A stretch of 64,000 nt of DNA. Source: Nitrospinota bacterium (GTDB taxonomy: Bacteria; Nitrospinota_A; UBA7883; JACRGQ01). Positions 25,636 through 33,989 of the stretch are shown here, one piece after another (position 1 is the first letter of the stretch; each line of letters starts with the position of its first letter). The DNA is taken from assembly GCA_029881495.1 (NCBI GenBank), contig JAOUMJ010000015.1, positions 1 through 64,000 on the forward strand, in the 5' to 3' direction. The position numbers and the translations under genes were made by a program. The notes beneath the pieces were generated by a model, which was not told the origin of the DNA, searched no databases, and saw only the letters and a program-made list of their open reading frames with translations.

Positions 25636-26826
25636 TTATTTCAGCAGTTTCCTTATCTTAAGGCGGAGAGCGTTCAATTTTATAAAACCGGTAGCATCGG
25701 CCTGGTCGTAGTCTCCGCCGGCTTCAAATGTGGCAGTCTTTTCGCTGTACAGCGATTTCTCCGCTTTCCGTCCCAGCACCTTCACGTTCCCTTTATAGAG
25801 TTTCAGGCGGACAACGCCGGTGATCGCGGATGCGGCCTCGTCCACTACCTTCTGAAGGAGTTCCCTTTCGGGAGCGAACCAGAATCCGTTATAAACAAGC
25901 TTCGCGTATCTGTTCATTATATCCCGCCTTATGGCGGCGACTTCCGCGTCGGTGGTTATCGATTCAAGCGCGGTTCTTGCTTCGTGCAGGATGGTTCCTC
26001 CAGGTGTCTCATATACGCCTCGCGACTTCATTCCTGTGAAGCGGTTCTCGACCACGTCGGCGCGTCCTATTCCGTTCTCTCCTCCAATAGCGTTAAGGGT
26101 ATCGATAAGCTGGTATGGGGAGAGTTTTTTCCCGTCAACAGTTACAGGATTTCCGTTTTCATAACCGACCTCGATGATCTTAGGTTTATCCGGAGCTTTT
26201 TCCGGCGAGACGGAAAGGATGAACATATCCTCGCTCGGCTCGTTCCACGGATCTTCCAGTATGCCCCCTTCGAAGGAGATGTGCAGGAGGTTCCTGTCGC
26301 TGGAATACGGTTTCGCGGCGGTGACAGGGATGGGGATGTTGTACTTTTCGGCGAATGCGATAAGTTCCGTTCTTGATGTAAGATCCCACTCCCGCCATGG
26401 GGCGACGACTTTCATCTCCGGCGCAAGCGCGGCGAATGTAAGCTCGAAACGTACCTGATCGTTCCCCTTGCCGGTAGCGCCGTGCGAGAGCGCTACGGCC
26501 CCTTCTTCTCTTGCTATTTTCACCTGTTCCTTGGCTATCAGCGGGCGGGCTATCGATGTCCCGAGGAGGTATCGGTCTTCGTATATCGCTCCCGCGCGGA
26601 GCATCGGGAAGATGAAATCGCGGGCGAACTCTTCCCGGAGGTCGCTGATAAGGCATTTTATCGCCCCGGTGTTTTTCGCTTTTTCAGGTATTCCGCCAAG
26701 CTCCTCTTTCTGTCCGATATCCGCGGCGAACGCCACAACGTCGTATCCCCTTTCAACCTGGAGCCATTTCAGAATTACGGAGGTATCGAGACCGCCGGAG
26801 TAGGCGAGCACTATTTTTTCAGCCAT
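25636..26826 (-). CDS. argG: argininosuccinate synthase
   Basis: 396 residues, normal for the family. It joins citrulline and aspartate with ATP to form argininosuccinate. The PP-loop A-Y-S-G-G-L-D-T-S (residues 8-16), the [10 protein letters not shown] motif and Y-S-x-D-x-N-L-L-H are intact. The start overlaps the argF stop by 8 bp. It is the third gene of the argD-argF-argG operon, giving the route from N-acetylglutamate semialdehyde towards argininosuccinate; argH is not in the window. Confidence 0.98.
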   Translation of the reverse strand: MAEKIVLAYSGGLDTSVILKWLQVERGYDVVAFAADIGQKEELGGIPEKAKNTGAIKCLISDLREEFARDFIFPMLRAGAIYEDRYLLGTSIARPLIAKEQVKIAREEGAVALSHGATGKGNDQVRFELTFAALAPEMKVVAPWREWDLTSRTELIAFAEKYNIPIPVTAAKPYSSDRNLLHISFEGGILEDPWNEPSEDMFILSVSPEKAPDKPKIIEVGYENGNPVTVDGKKLSPYQLIDTLNAIGGENGIGRADVVENRFTGMKSRGVYETPGGTILHEARTALESITTDAEVAAIRRDIMNRYAKLVYNGFWFAPERELLQKVVDEAASAITGVVRLKLYKGNVKVLGRKAEKSLYSEKTATFEAGGDYDQADATGFIKLNALRLKIRKLLK

Positions 26827-27745
26827 GTAAATCTCCCAATAGAACCATTTTTAATACAGCTTTTTGAGCGTGCAGTTTGTTTTCAGCCTGATCCCAGACG
26901 ACGGAATTCGGCCCATCGATAACGGAAGCGGATATCTCCTCTCCTCTGTGAGCGGGGAGGCAGTGCATGACAATGCAGTCCGGTTTCCCCTTCGCAAGGA
27001 GTTTGTCATCCACTGTGAATCCGCTAAACGCGGCTTTTCTCTTTTCCGACTCCTCTTCCTGCCCCATGCTCGCCCATACATCTGTGTATATGACGTCGGC
27101 GCCGTCCGCCGCTTCAGCAGGTCTCGAGGTGATCATCAATTTACCGCCGCTTGTTTTGTTTATGGTTTCCGCTCTAGCCACTAGCTTCTTATCGGGCTTA
27201 TAGCCATCCGGGGAGGCGATGTTAATATCGACCCCGAGTTTGGCCCCAGCGATGATCAGCGAATTCGCGACGTTGTTGCTGTCCCCTATGTAGGCGAGCT
27301 TGATCCCTTCAAGTTTTCCCTTTTTCTCAAGGATCGTAGTAAAATCGGCAATCGCCTGACAGGGGTGATAGTCATCGGTAAGGGCGTTTATCACCGGGAT
27401 GGTCGCTTCCCTGGCGAGTTCCTCTATCTCCGAATGGGCAAACGTGCGCACAACCAGCCCGTCGACATACCGCGACATCACCTTGGCGGTATCGGCGAGG
27501 GTTTCGCCTCGTCCCAGCTGAATATCCCTATGGCTCAGGAAGGAGGCGTATCCACCCAGCTGTTGCATCCCTATTTCGAAACCCATCCTTGTGCGGGTAG
27601 AGCTCTTGCTGAATATTATCGCTATGGTTTTTCCGGCCAGCGACGTGTCGCCGTACCGGTCTTTTTTCATTACCAGCGTATTTTCCAGCAGTTTCCTAAC
27701 TGACGCGGTGGAACAGCTTTCGATAGTCAGGAAATCTTTCGGCAT
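26819..27745 (-). CDS. argF: ornithine carbamoyltransferase
   Basis: 308 residues. It condenses ornithine and carbamoyl phosphate to citrulline. The carbamoyl-phosphate motif S49-T-R-T-R53, the H-P-C-Q-A-I-A-D segment and the ornithine-binding [10 protein letters not shown] loop are all present. The 5' end overlaps argD by 19 bp with a gaggaa site inside argD; the 3' end overlaps argG by 8 bp. Coupling suggests balanced production of the three enzymes. Confidence 0.98.
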   Translation of the reverse strand: MPKDFLTIESCSTASVRKLLENTLVMKKDRYGDTSLAGKTIAIIFSKSSTRTRMGFEIGMQQLGGYASFLSHRDIQLGRGETLADTAKVMSRYVDGLVVRTFAHSEIEELAREATIPVINALTDDYHPCQAIADFTTILEKKGKLEGIKLAYIGDSNNVANSLIIAGAKLGVDINIASPDGYKPDKKLVARAETINKTSGGKLMITSRPAEAADGADVIYTDVWASMGQEEESEKRKAAFSGFTVDDKLLAKGKPDCIVMHCLPAHRGEEISASVIDGPNSVVWDQAENKLHAQKAVLKMVLLGDLHG

Positions 27746-28929
27746 AGCACTTTCCTCAGTATCCCTATCCCTTTCCGCATTTCGGCGGAGGTGACATTGA
27801 GAGGGGGGAGGAAACGGATAACCTTTTCCTGTATGCAGTTTATTATCAGCCCCTCTTTCATGCAGTCTGCGATGATCTCGGCCCCTTTGCCGGGGGGGAT
27901 ATCAAGCTCTATCCCCATCATCAAGCCTTTGATCCGGATCTCCTTTACATCCTTGAATTCCTTTTTGAGCTTTTCAAGCTCCTTGAGGGTCTCTTTCGAA
28001 ACTTTCTGAACATTTTTAAGGAGCCCTTTTTTCTCTATGGACTCTATCACAGCGAGCGCGGACACACATGCCAGTGGACCGCCGCCGAATGTGGAAGCGT
28101 GCGTTCCCGGCCCGAAGGTGGCCATGATCTCTTTCTTTGCCATCATCACACCGATGGGGAATCCTCCGGCAAGCCCTTTGGCGAGGGTCATTATGTCCGG
28201 CTCGGCCCCCTCATTCTGCCATGCGAACCATTTACCGGTTCGTCCCATTCCGCACTGCACCTCGTCGAAAATAAGGAGAAGGCCCTGTTCGTCGCATAGC
28301 TTTCGCAAAGCCGAAAGGAATCCGTCAGGCGGGATATTTACTCCACCCTCTCCCTGTAGCGGTTCCACTATTATCGCGGCGGTCTCGGGGGAGATCGCTT
28401 TCTCAACTTCTGAGATATTCCCATAAGGGACATGCTTGAATCCCGGCAACAGCGGGGCGAATCCCTTGTGGTATTTTTTCTGGCCGGTTGCCGAAAGCGC
28501 TCCGTACGTCCTTCCGTGGAACGAGTTCTCCATCGCGATGATCTCATGCCGTCCAGTTCCCTTGTCGTGGTGGTATTTCCGGGCTAGTTTCAAGGCCGAC
28601 TCCACCGCCTCCGCGCCCGAATTTACGAATAGAGCTTGCCCCGGAAAGGCGATCTTGCTCAGCTTCTCGGCAAGTTTCCCCTGGGGGATCGTGTAAAAGA
28701 GGTTTGAAGTGTGGAGAAGCTTTTTAGCCTGCTTCGCCAGCGCCTTTTCCACTACCGAAGGGGAATGGCCGAGGATGTTCACCCCTATGCCGGTTATCAG
28801 GTCGAGGTAGAGGTTCCCCTCGCTGTCCTTTACCTTGCATCCTTTCCCTTCGACGAGCGCGACCCGTGTCCGCCCGTAGTTCGGGGCTACGAACCTGTCG
28901 TATAGGGCAAATATTTCTTCGCTTTTCAT
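27727..28929 (-). CDS. argD: acetylornithine aminotransferase
   Basis: 400 residues, a class III PLP aminotransferase. It converts N-acetylglutamate semialdehyde to N-acetylornithine. The PLP lysine lies in T-L-A-K-G-L-A-G-G near residue 248, preceded by I-F-D-E-V-Q-C-G-M-G-R-T-G; N-S-G-A-E-A-V-E binds the cofactor phosphate. It is the first gene of argDFG, reading away from the argA-like gene. The 77-bp divergent gap contains a 16-bp palindrome that may bind an arginine-responsive regulator. Confidence 0.96.
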   Translation of the reverse strand: MKSEEIFALYDRFVAPNYGRTRVALVEGKGCKVKDSEGNLYLDLITGIGVNILGHSPSVVEKALAKQAKKLLHTSNLFYTIPQGKLAEKLSKIAFPGQALFVNSGAEAVESALKLARKYHHDKGTGRHEIIAMENSFHGRTYGALSATGQKKYHKGFAPLLPGFKHVPYGNISEVEKAISPETAAIIVEPLQGEGGVNIPPDGFLSALRKLCDEQGLLLIFDEVQCGMGRTGKWFAWQNEGAEPDIMTLAKGLAGGFPIGVMMAKKEIMATFGPGTHASTFGGGPLACVSALAVIESIEKKGLLKNVQKVSKETLKELEKLKKEFKDVKEIRIKGLMMGIELDIPPGKGAEIIADCMKEGLIINCIQEKVIRFLPPLNVTSAEMRKGIGILRKVLCRKIS

Positions 28930-28948
28930 GGAGTAATACTACATTAAC

Positions 28949-28964
28949 TTTCCATACATGGAAA
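28949..28964. promoter_or_regulatory. palindrome between argD and argA, putative operator
   Basis: tttccat-ac-atggaaa: two perfect 7-bp arms around a 2-base centre, in the 77-bp divergent gap between argDFG and the ArgA-like gene. Position and symmetry suit a dimeric repressor controlling both directions. It does not obviously match the E. coli ARG box. I see no clear terminator potential. Confidence 0.5.
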
Positions 28965-29006
28965 ACTGTTTTAAACTTATGTATCTTTTTACAGGAGTAT
29001 GGCCGG

Positions 29007-29456
29007 ATGATTAGAGACGCAGTAATAAAAGACGCAAACGCGATTCAACAGTTGATCAGGGTCCGGGCGGATGAAGGGGCGATGCTCCCCCGTTCGATAA
29101 ACGACATTTATGAACAGTTAAGAGACTTCATCGTATTCGAGGAAGACGGGAAGATCATCGGCGCGGCGGCGACCCATATCGTATGGGAGGATATAGCCGA
29201 GATACGATCCCTTGCCGTGAACAAGGACGCTGAAGGGAAAGGTGTTGCCAAGAGCCTTGTGAACAAAAGCCTCGAGACGGCAAAAAGCCTGGGGGTGAAG
29301 AAGGTTTTCGTACTGACCTACGTCCCTGAATTTTTCAAGAAGCGGGGATTCAAGGATGTCGACAAGCACGACCTCCCGCATAAGATATGGAGCGACTGCA
29401 TACGATGCCACAAATTCCCCGACTGCGACGAGTTCGCGCTGGCAATAGAGCTGTAG
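29007..29456 (+). CDS. argA: short-form N-acetylglutamate synthase (GNAT), ArgA-like
   Basis: 149 residues from ATG 29007; a longer frame begins inside argD and lacks homology. It has a GNAT acetyl-CoA fold: R-S-L-A-V-N-K-D, G-K-G-V-A-K-S-L-V, then F-V-L-T-Y-V-P-E-F-F-K-K-R-G-F. The C-terminal extension W-S-D-C-I-R-C-x-K-F-P-x-C-D-E is characteristic of the short ArgA proteins of deltaproteobacteria and relatives. Divergent placement against argDFG strongly supports a role in the first step of arginine synthesis. It is followed 10 bases later by nadC. Confidence 0.82.
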   Translation: MIRDAVIKDANAIQQLIRVRADEGAMLPRSINDIYEQLRDFIVFEEDGKIIGAAATHIVWEDIAEIRSLAVNKDAEGKGVAKSLVNKSLETAKSLGVKKVFVLTYVPEFFKKRGFKDVDKHDLPHKIWSDCIRCHKFPDCDEFALAIEL

Positions 29457-29466
29457 GGATATTCCC

Positions 29467-30303
29467 GTGATGTCTCCATCTTTTCTCGCAAAGGTAAGGG
29501 GAGATATCAAAAGCGCTGTCATTGAGGATTGCCCGGACGCGGATATCACATCGGAAGGTTCCGTCAGGAGGGATGCCATGTCGAAGGGTATCGTCGTGGC
29601 GAAGGAGGGGATGACGCTCGCGGGGATAGATATCTTTTGCGAGGTGATGAGGATCATCGACCGGAAAACGGAGATAACGCGGCATTTTAATGACGGGCAG
29701 AAAGTCTCCGCCGGGAAAAAGATAATCTCCATTTCGGGGAGGAGCCGTTCCATCCTCAAGGGGGAGCGCGTGGCACTGAACTACATGCAGAGGATGTGCG
29801 GTATCGCAACGGTGACCGCGCGGTTTGTCCATGAAGCAAGAGGGACGAAAGCAAAGATCCTCGACACGAGAAAAACCACGCCGAACATGCGCGCACTGGA
29901 GAAGTACGCCGTCCGATGCGGAGGGGGGGTGAACCACCGTTTTTCACTTTCGGATGTGCCGCTGATAAAGGAGAACCATATCGCCGCCGCCGGCGGGATA
30001 ATGAACGCGGTAAGAGGTATCAAAAGGAAAAACCGGACGAAGGTTATCCTGGAAGTCACAAATAAAAGAGAGGTGATCGAGGGGATGGAGGCCGGAGCCG
30101 AGATACTCCTTCTGGACAACATGACCCCGGCGCAGGTGAAGGAGATGGTAAGGATAATAGGAAGGAAAGCGCTCGTGGAGGTATCGGGCGGCGTCAATCT
30201 GAAAAACGTGAGGAGCTACGCAAAGGCGGGGGTCGATAGGATATCGGTCGGCGCGATAACGCACTCCGCTCCGTCAGCCGATCTCTCGCTGCTTTTCATC
30301 TGA
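29467..30303 (+). CDS. nadC: quinolinate phosphoribosyltransferase
   Basis: 278 residues. It makes nicotinate mononucleotide from quinolinate and PRPP for NAD synthesis. Family motifs are L-N-Y-M-Q-R-M-C-G-I-A-T, L-D-T-R-K-T-T-P-N-M-R, R-C-G-G-G-V-N-H-R and L-I-K-E-N-H. The start may be GTG 29467 or the next codon ATG 29470. It is probably cotranscribed with the ArgA-like gene, an unrelated pathway. It converges on the DUF115 gene. Confidence 0.97.
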   Translation: MMSPSFLAKVRGDIKSAVIEDCPDADITSEGSVRRDAMSKGIVVAKEGMTLAGIDIFCEVMRIIDRKTEITRHFNDGQKVSAGKKIISISGRSRSILKGERVALNYMQRMCGIATVTARFVHEARGTKAKILDTRKTTPNMRALEKYAVRCGGGVNHRFSLSDVPLIKENHIAAAGGIMNAVRGIKRKNRTKVILEVTNKREVIEGMEAGAEILLLDNMTPAQVKEMVRIIGRKALVEVSGGVNLKNVRSYAKAGVDRISVGAITHSAPSADLSLLFI

Positions 30304-30333
30304 ACAGACTGCCGGACAAATACGGCAAGCAAC

Positions 30334-31806
30334 CTAAGCGAACAGGAGTTGTTCCAGTTTCTTCATCAGTGCCCGGTTCTCTTTTTCGGGCGGGACGTTG
30401 AGCGGAGGTTTCGGCTTTCCAGCTCCCTTGAAAAGTTTTACCGTCTCCCCCCACGATACGATGTTACGGCAACCGGCTATCACCGCACCGGAGGAGTTTA
30501 TGCTTATAAAGCTCCTCTCCGGGTATCGGGCGATTATCTCTTCGAAAGTTTTTCTGTATCCGTTCAGGTGCGGATGCGTGAATCCCTTTTCGCCGGAGTA
30601 GAACTCGGTCTCAAGCCTGTCATGCTGAAGCGTGATGCTGTCGTAACAGCTTCCGTCCATCATGGAGCCGGGGTTGGTTGAATCCATATCGGAGAAGGTG
30701 GACCTGTTGTATGGCGCGCCTTTGGGGAACCCGAAATCCTGCCCGACGAAACCTATCGGATCCGCTCCGCTTTTCGCTAGAAGGTCGAGGGCGAAACAGG
30801 AGACGGAGCCGCCCGCGTCGACAACGCCCCTCTCTTCAAGGAGCGTTTCCGCAGGCTGGAATATCGTGTGCCCCTTTTTCAGGAGGAGCATCCGGGAGTT
30901 TTTGAATCTCTCGACCACCTGGGGATGCGTTGTCGGGGAAAAAAAGAGAGGCGCTCCCCCTCTCGCCCCGGCGAAGTGGGAGAATGATATCACCTGGGGG
31001 TCGACCGAGATGACCGCGTCGTAACCGATGCCGTTTTCGCGCAGCGCTTCGGCGGCGGTGTCGACGGCGAGGATGAAACTGCTGTTCTGCACTTTGTCGA
31101 GGAACGAAAGGTTCCTGTCGAGAGAAGGCCCCGCCCCCACGAGGATGGCCGGGTATCCTTTTAGCGCGCCGAAGATGGACGATGCGCCGGGGGAGGATGC
31201 TATCGCTTCGAGGTTTGCCTTTATGTTCTCCCTCTCCACGCCGGAGAAGCGCGCCTTGAATCTTTTTTCGCCGAGGAGGGAATCGAATATATCTTTTACC
31301 CTGTCGAAGCCTTCCGGTATGCAGCGAAAAGAGGGGAGATGGATTGCGACCTCCCAGTTCTCTCCGCCATCTTTTATCGCCTCAATGATGCTTTTCGTAA
31401 GTTCCTGTTCGCTCTCCGCGGTTACCAGTTCGAACCGGCTGTCGGAAAGGAGCGTTGATAGATCTCTATGGTTCAGCGCCGCGGAGAGGATATCCCTGCT
31501 CGCTTCGATTGCGACTATCCTCTTCAGTTCCGGGCGGGTTGAGACGACCGATTCAAGATGGTACCCGAGGCCGAAGCCGTAAACGAGGAGGTTATCTTTT
31601 CCGTCAAGCGAGAGAGAGTTTGCGAATTTATCCCCTTCTCTTTTCGGGTCGACCTTTCCGGCGAGAAGAAGGCCGTTGATAGCTACTGTTACTTCGCCAT
31701 GTTTTGTCTTTTCAGGTTTCGGAGGCGCGGGGAGGTTGCGCAGTGGAGCCGAAACGCGGCTGTGGCGCTTGTCGATTATCTCAAGATTCTTGTTAAGAAA
31801 GTTCAT
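30334..31806 (-). CDS. DUF115 (MptE-like/motility accessory factor family) protein
   Basis: 490 residues from ATG 31806, chosen for its aggag site five bases upstream and the M-N-F-L-N-K start; seven extra codons upstream are possible. The core of DUF115 lies at about 225-400: P-A-I-L-V-G-A-G-P-S-L-D-R-N, then L-A-V-D-T-A-A-E-A-L and V-I-S-V-D-P-Q. Relatives include archaeal 6-hydroxymethylpterin diphosphokinase MptE and flagellin-glycosylation Maf proteins. G-F-G-L-G-Y-H in the N-terminal half is also family-typical. No flagellar or sialic-acid genes are near, so the substrate stays open. Confidence 0.83.
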   Translation of the reverse strand: MNFLNKNLEIIDKRHSRVSAPLRNLPAPPKPEKTKHGEVTVAINGLLLAGKVDPKREGDKFANSLSLDGKDNLLVYGFGLGYHLESVVSTRPELKRIVAIEASRDILSAALNHRDLSTLLSDSRFELVTAESEQELTKSIIEAIKDGGENWEVAIHLPSFRCIPEGFDRVKDIFDSLLGEKRFKARFSGVERENIKANLEAIASSPGASSIFGALKGYPAILVGAGPSLDRNLSFLDKVQNSSFILAVDTAAEALRENGIGYDAVISVDPQVISFSHFAGARGGAPLFFSPTTHPQVVERFKNSRMLLLKKGHTIFQPAETLLEERGVVDAGGSVSCFALDLLAKSGADPIGFVGQDFGFPKGAPYNRSTFSDMDSTNPGSMMDGSCYDSITLQHDRLETEFYSGEKGFTHPHLNGYRKTFEEIIARYPERSFISINSSGAVIAGCRNIVSWGETVKLFKGAGKPKPPLNVPPEKENRALMKKLEQLLFA

Positions 31807-32041
31807 TGAAGCTCCTGATTTTGCCATGCCGAGTGGTGCCAGTCAAATAGAGAGGCTATTGTCTTTCCGGACAGGGAGGAGTTTCTCGATGGACAGGTGC
31901 GGAATTGCGATCCCTTTTGAACACCGCATTATCCTTGCCATCGACTGGTAATAATATGCTAATAGTGTTATGGTATTTTTATTCATCATGTCGAGCGCTT
32001 TTTTGTTTGTCGGGAGTCTGTTTTTGCAGGAGGGCCGGTTC

Positions 32042-33409
32042 ATGAAGTTGGTATCTGGATTAGCTTTAATTTGCGGAGTTTTGCTATTTGGTTGCAGTGG
32101 AGATATGACGGCTTCCACGAACGATGCAGGCACGAGCGTAGAATTCAAGACTATCATCAGTTCGGATTTCCTTGGTCAAAGCGAGAAAACCGAGAAAAGA
32201 TTTGATGTGTTACGCAGTCAGAGTACCCTTGACTATATATACCCTGAATATGATCCAGAAGGGAAATATCCGATACCCGCAGTCGATTTTGAAAAAGATA
32301 TGGTAATTCTGGCAAGCCTGGGCGTTAAAGGTTCGGGAGGTTACAGCATCGCTGTTACCGGAATTACTAACAAGAAAGAGTCTGTGCTGGTTGATGTCGA
32401 ATCGGAGTATCCGGGAAATTGTTATACAACAGCGATAATTACGCTCCCTTTTACCTTTGTGATTATGCCCAGGTTCGATAAGAGCGTTGATTTTCAGGAG
32501 AAGGTGACACTCCGCGATTGTAGCGGTACATCAACGGATGCAGGGACGGTTATTGATGTTGGCACCAGCGTTCCATTTACCACGAATGTAAACTCGGATT
32601 ACCTCAGCACAAGTGATAGAACTGCCAGGGTTCATATGTTGATAAACGACCAGGCTACTTTTGAAGAAGAGTGGGCCGCCTATGATCCGGAAGGGAGAAA
32701 TACCCTTCCAGAAGTCGATTTCAATACAAATTCGGTAATTGTAATCAATATGGGCATTCAGGGGAGTACCGACTATGGCATGACTATTACCGGGATAACT
32801 GCGGTGGAGAGCTATCTGCTGGTTGACGTTGTATCCGATCGTCCAGGATATTTTTGCGGGGCAGGAGCCGCGATGACACGACCGTACAGCTTTGTGACCA
32901 TCCCAAAGAGTTTTGATCCGATCATTGTTCAGGATGCAATAATCCATAAACCACCATGTGCTGAAGGACCGATCAAGAGTGAAACCAGTGTCAATCCTGA
33001 TAAAGGATCTAGTGTTACATTCATGAACCTTGTAAGTTCGGACTATCTCGGTCAAAGCGATAGGACAGCCAGAGTGTATATGGAGATAAATGACCAAACC
33101 ACTTTTGAAGAAGAGTGGGTCGCCTACGATCCGGAAGGGAGAAATCCGATTCCCACCATTGATTTTGAAAAAGATATGGTAATTGTGATCAATATGGGTC
33201 TTCAATATTCAGGTGGTTACATAATTGGCGTTGCCGGGGTAACCGAAATGGAGAACTACGTAATGATCGAAACAAAATCTGAGATTCCTGGTAAAGATTG
33301 TTTGGTAACGAATGCGCTTACACGACCATATACATTTGTGGCAATTCCAAAGACAAATAAAGAAATTGTGTTCCAAGATAATATAAAAACCACATCTTGT
33401 ATCGAATAG
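32042..33409 (+). CDS. lipoprotein with three tandem PrcB-like domains
   Basis: 455 residues from ATG 32042 (aggagg nine bases upstream). The signal peptide ends in a lipobox, L-L-F-G-C, so the mature protein is lipid-anchored. Three homologous units follow (about residues 30-160, 173-308 and 323-455). Each has (S)-S-D-(Y/F)-L, a Y-D-P-E-G-(R/K) turn, the P-x-V/I-D-F-x-x-(D/N)-x-V-I strand, a G-(G/D)-Y-x-I/M-x-(V/I)-(T/A)-G-(I/V)-T core and a P-(Y/F)-(S/T)-F-V-x-(I/M)-P end with conserved cysteines. The core resembles the PrcB C-terminal domain, found beside proteases. Units 2 and 3 are close at DNA level, so the last duplication is recent. Base composition is more AT-rich than the flanking genes. 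Confidence 0.8.
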   Translation: MKLVSGLALICGVLLFGCSGDMTASTNDAGTSVEFKTIISSDFLGQSEKTEKRFDVLRSQSTLDYIYPEYDPEGKYPIPAVDFEKDMVILASLGVKGSGGYSIAVTGITNKKESVLVDVESEYPGNCYTTAIITLPFTFVIMPRFDKSVDFQEKVTLRDCSGTSTDAGTVIDVGTSVPFTTNVNSDYLSTSDRTARVHMLINDQATFEEEWAAYDPEGRNTLPEVDFNTNSVIVINMGIQGSTDYGMTITGITAVESYLLVDVVSDRPGYFCGAGAAMTRPYSFVTIPKSFDPIIVQDAIIHKPPCAEGPIKSETSVNPDKGSSVTFMNLVSSDYLGQSDRTARVYMEINDQTTFEEEWVAYDPEGRNPIPTIDFEKDMVIVINMGLQYSGGYIIGVAGVTEMENYVMIETKSEIPGKDCLVTNALTRPYTFVAIPKTNKEIVFQDNIKTTSCIE

Positions 33410-33429
33410 CCAGCCAGCATAGACACGGC

Positions 33430-33466
33430 CCGGGCATTATATTGATTTCCCGGTGTTAATGCCCGG
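33430..33466. terminator. stem-loop after the lipoprotein gene
   Basis: A 10-bp perfect stem, ccgggcatta / taatgcccgg, with a 17-base loop, 20 bases past the lipoprotein stop. No T-run follows, so termination is only a possibility. Confidence 0.4.
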
Positions 33467-33572
33467 TACAACTCCCCGAATAACCGCTCTTTCCATGCGT
33501 CTGGAATATGGTATATTGTATCGATAAGTACCTTTTAATCACAAACCAGCAAAGAGTAGGTTAATAAATAGC

Positions 33573-33989
33573 TTGTCGCCAGCGGAAATCGATTTTAAAA
33601 ACCTTTCGGCTCTCGTAGTTGACGATTACGAAGCTATAAGAAGCAAGCTTACCTCAGCGCTGAACGCGCTTGGAATAAAGACAACCGAGGCGGTAAACGG
33701 CGTAAACGCGCTGGAGGTGCTTGCCAAGGAGAGCTTCGATATGATGTTCACCGACATAGTCATGCCGGAAATGGATGGCTTTGAGCTCTGCGAAGAGGTG
33801 AGGCGCAAGCCGGAACTTCGGAAAATGCCGGTGGTTGTCACCTCCACCCATGCCGACACGAACTACATCATAAAGGCGCTGAGGCTTGGCGCGGACGACT
33901 ACCTGGCAAAGCCGATCGATAAGGAGCTTCTTCAAAAGGTTGTCCAGCGGATAATGCTCCCTTCAATGGATGAGGAAGAGAATGGCTGA
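33573..33989 (+). CDS. single-domain response regulator (CheY-like)
   Basis: 138 residues beginning at TTG; no ATG or GTG lies at a suitable place. A complete receiver domain has the acidic pair D17-D18, phosphorylation site D61 in F-T-D-I-V-M-P-E-M-D-G, the switch threonine in V-T-S-T-H and lysine in L-A-K-P-I-D. There is no output domain, so it acts by protein contact or in a phosphorelay. Its stop overlaps the start of the CheA-like kinase by 8 bp, making that kinase the likely phosphodonor. The ribosome binding site is weak (gtagg, 12 bases away). Confidence 0.9.
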   Translation: MSPAEIDFKNLSALVVDDYEAIRSKLTSALNALGIKTTEAVNGVNALEVLAKESFDMMFTDIVMPEMDGFELCEEVRRKPELRKMPVVVTSTHADTNYIIKALRLGADDYLAKPIDKELLQKVVQRIMLPSMDEEENG

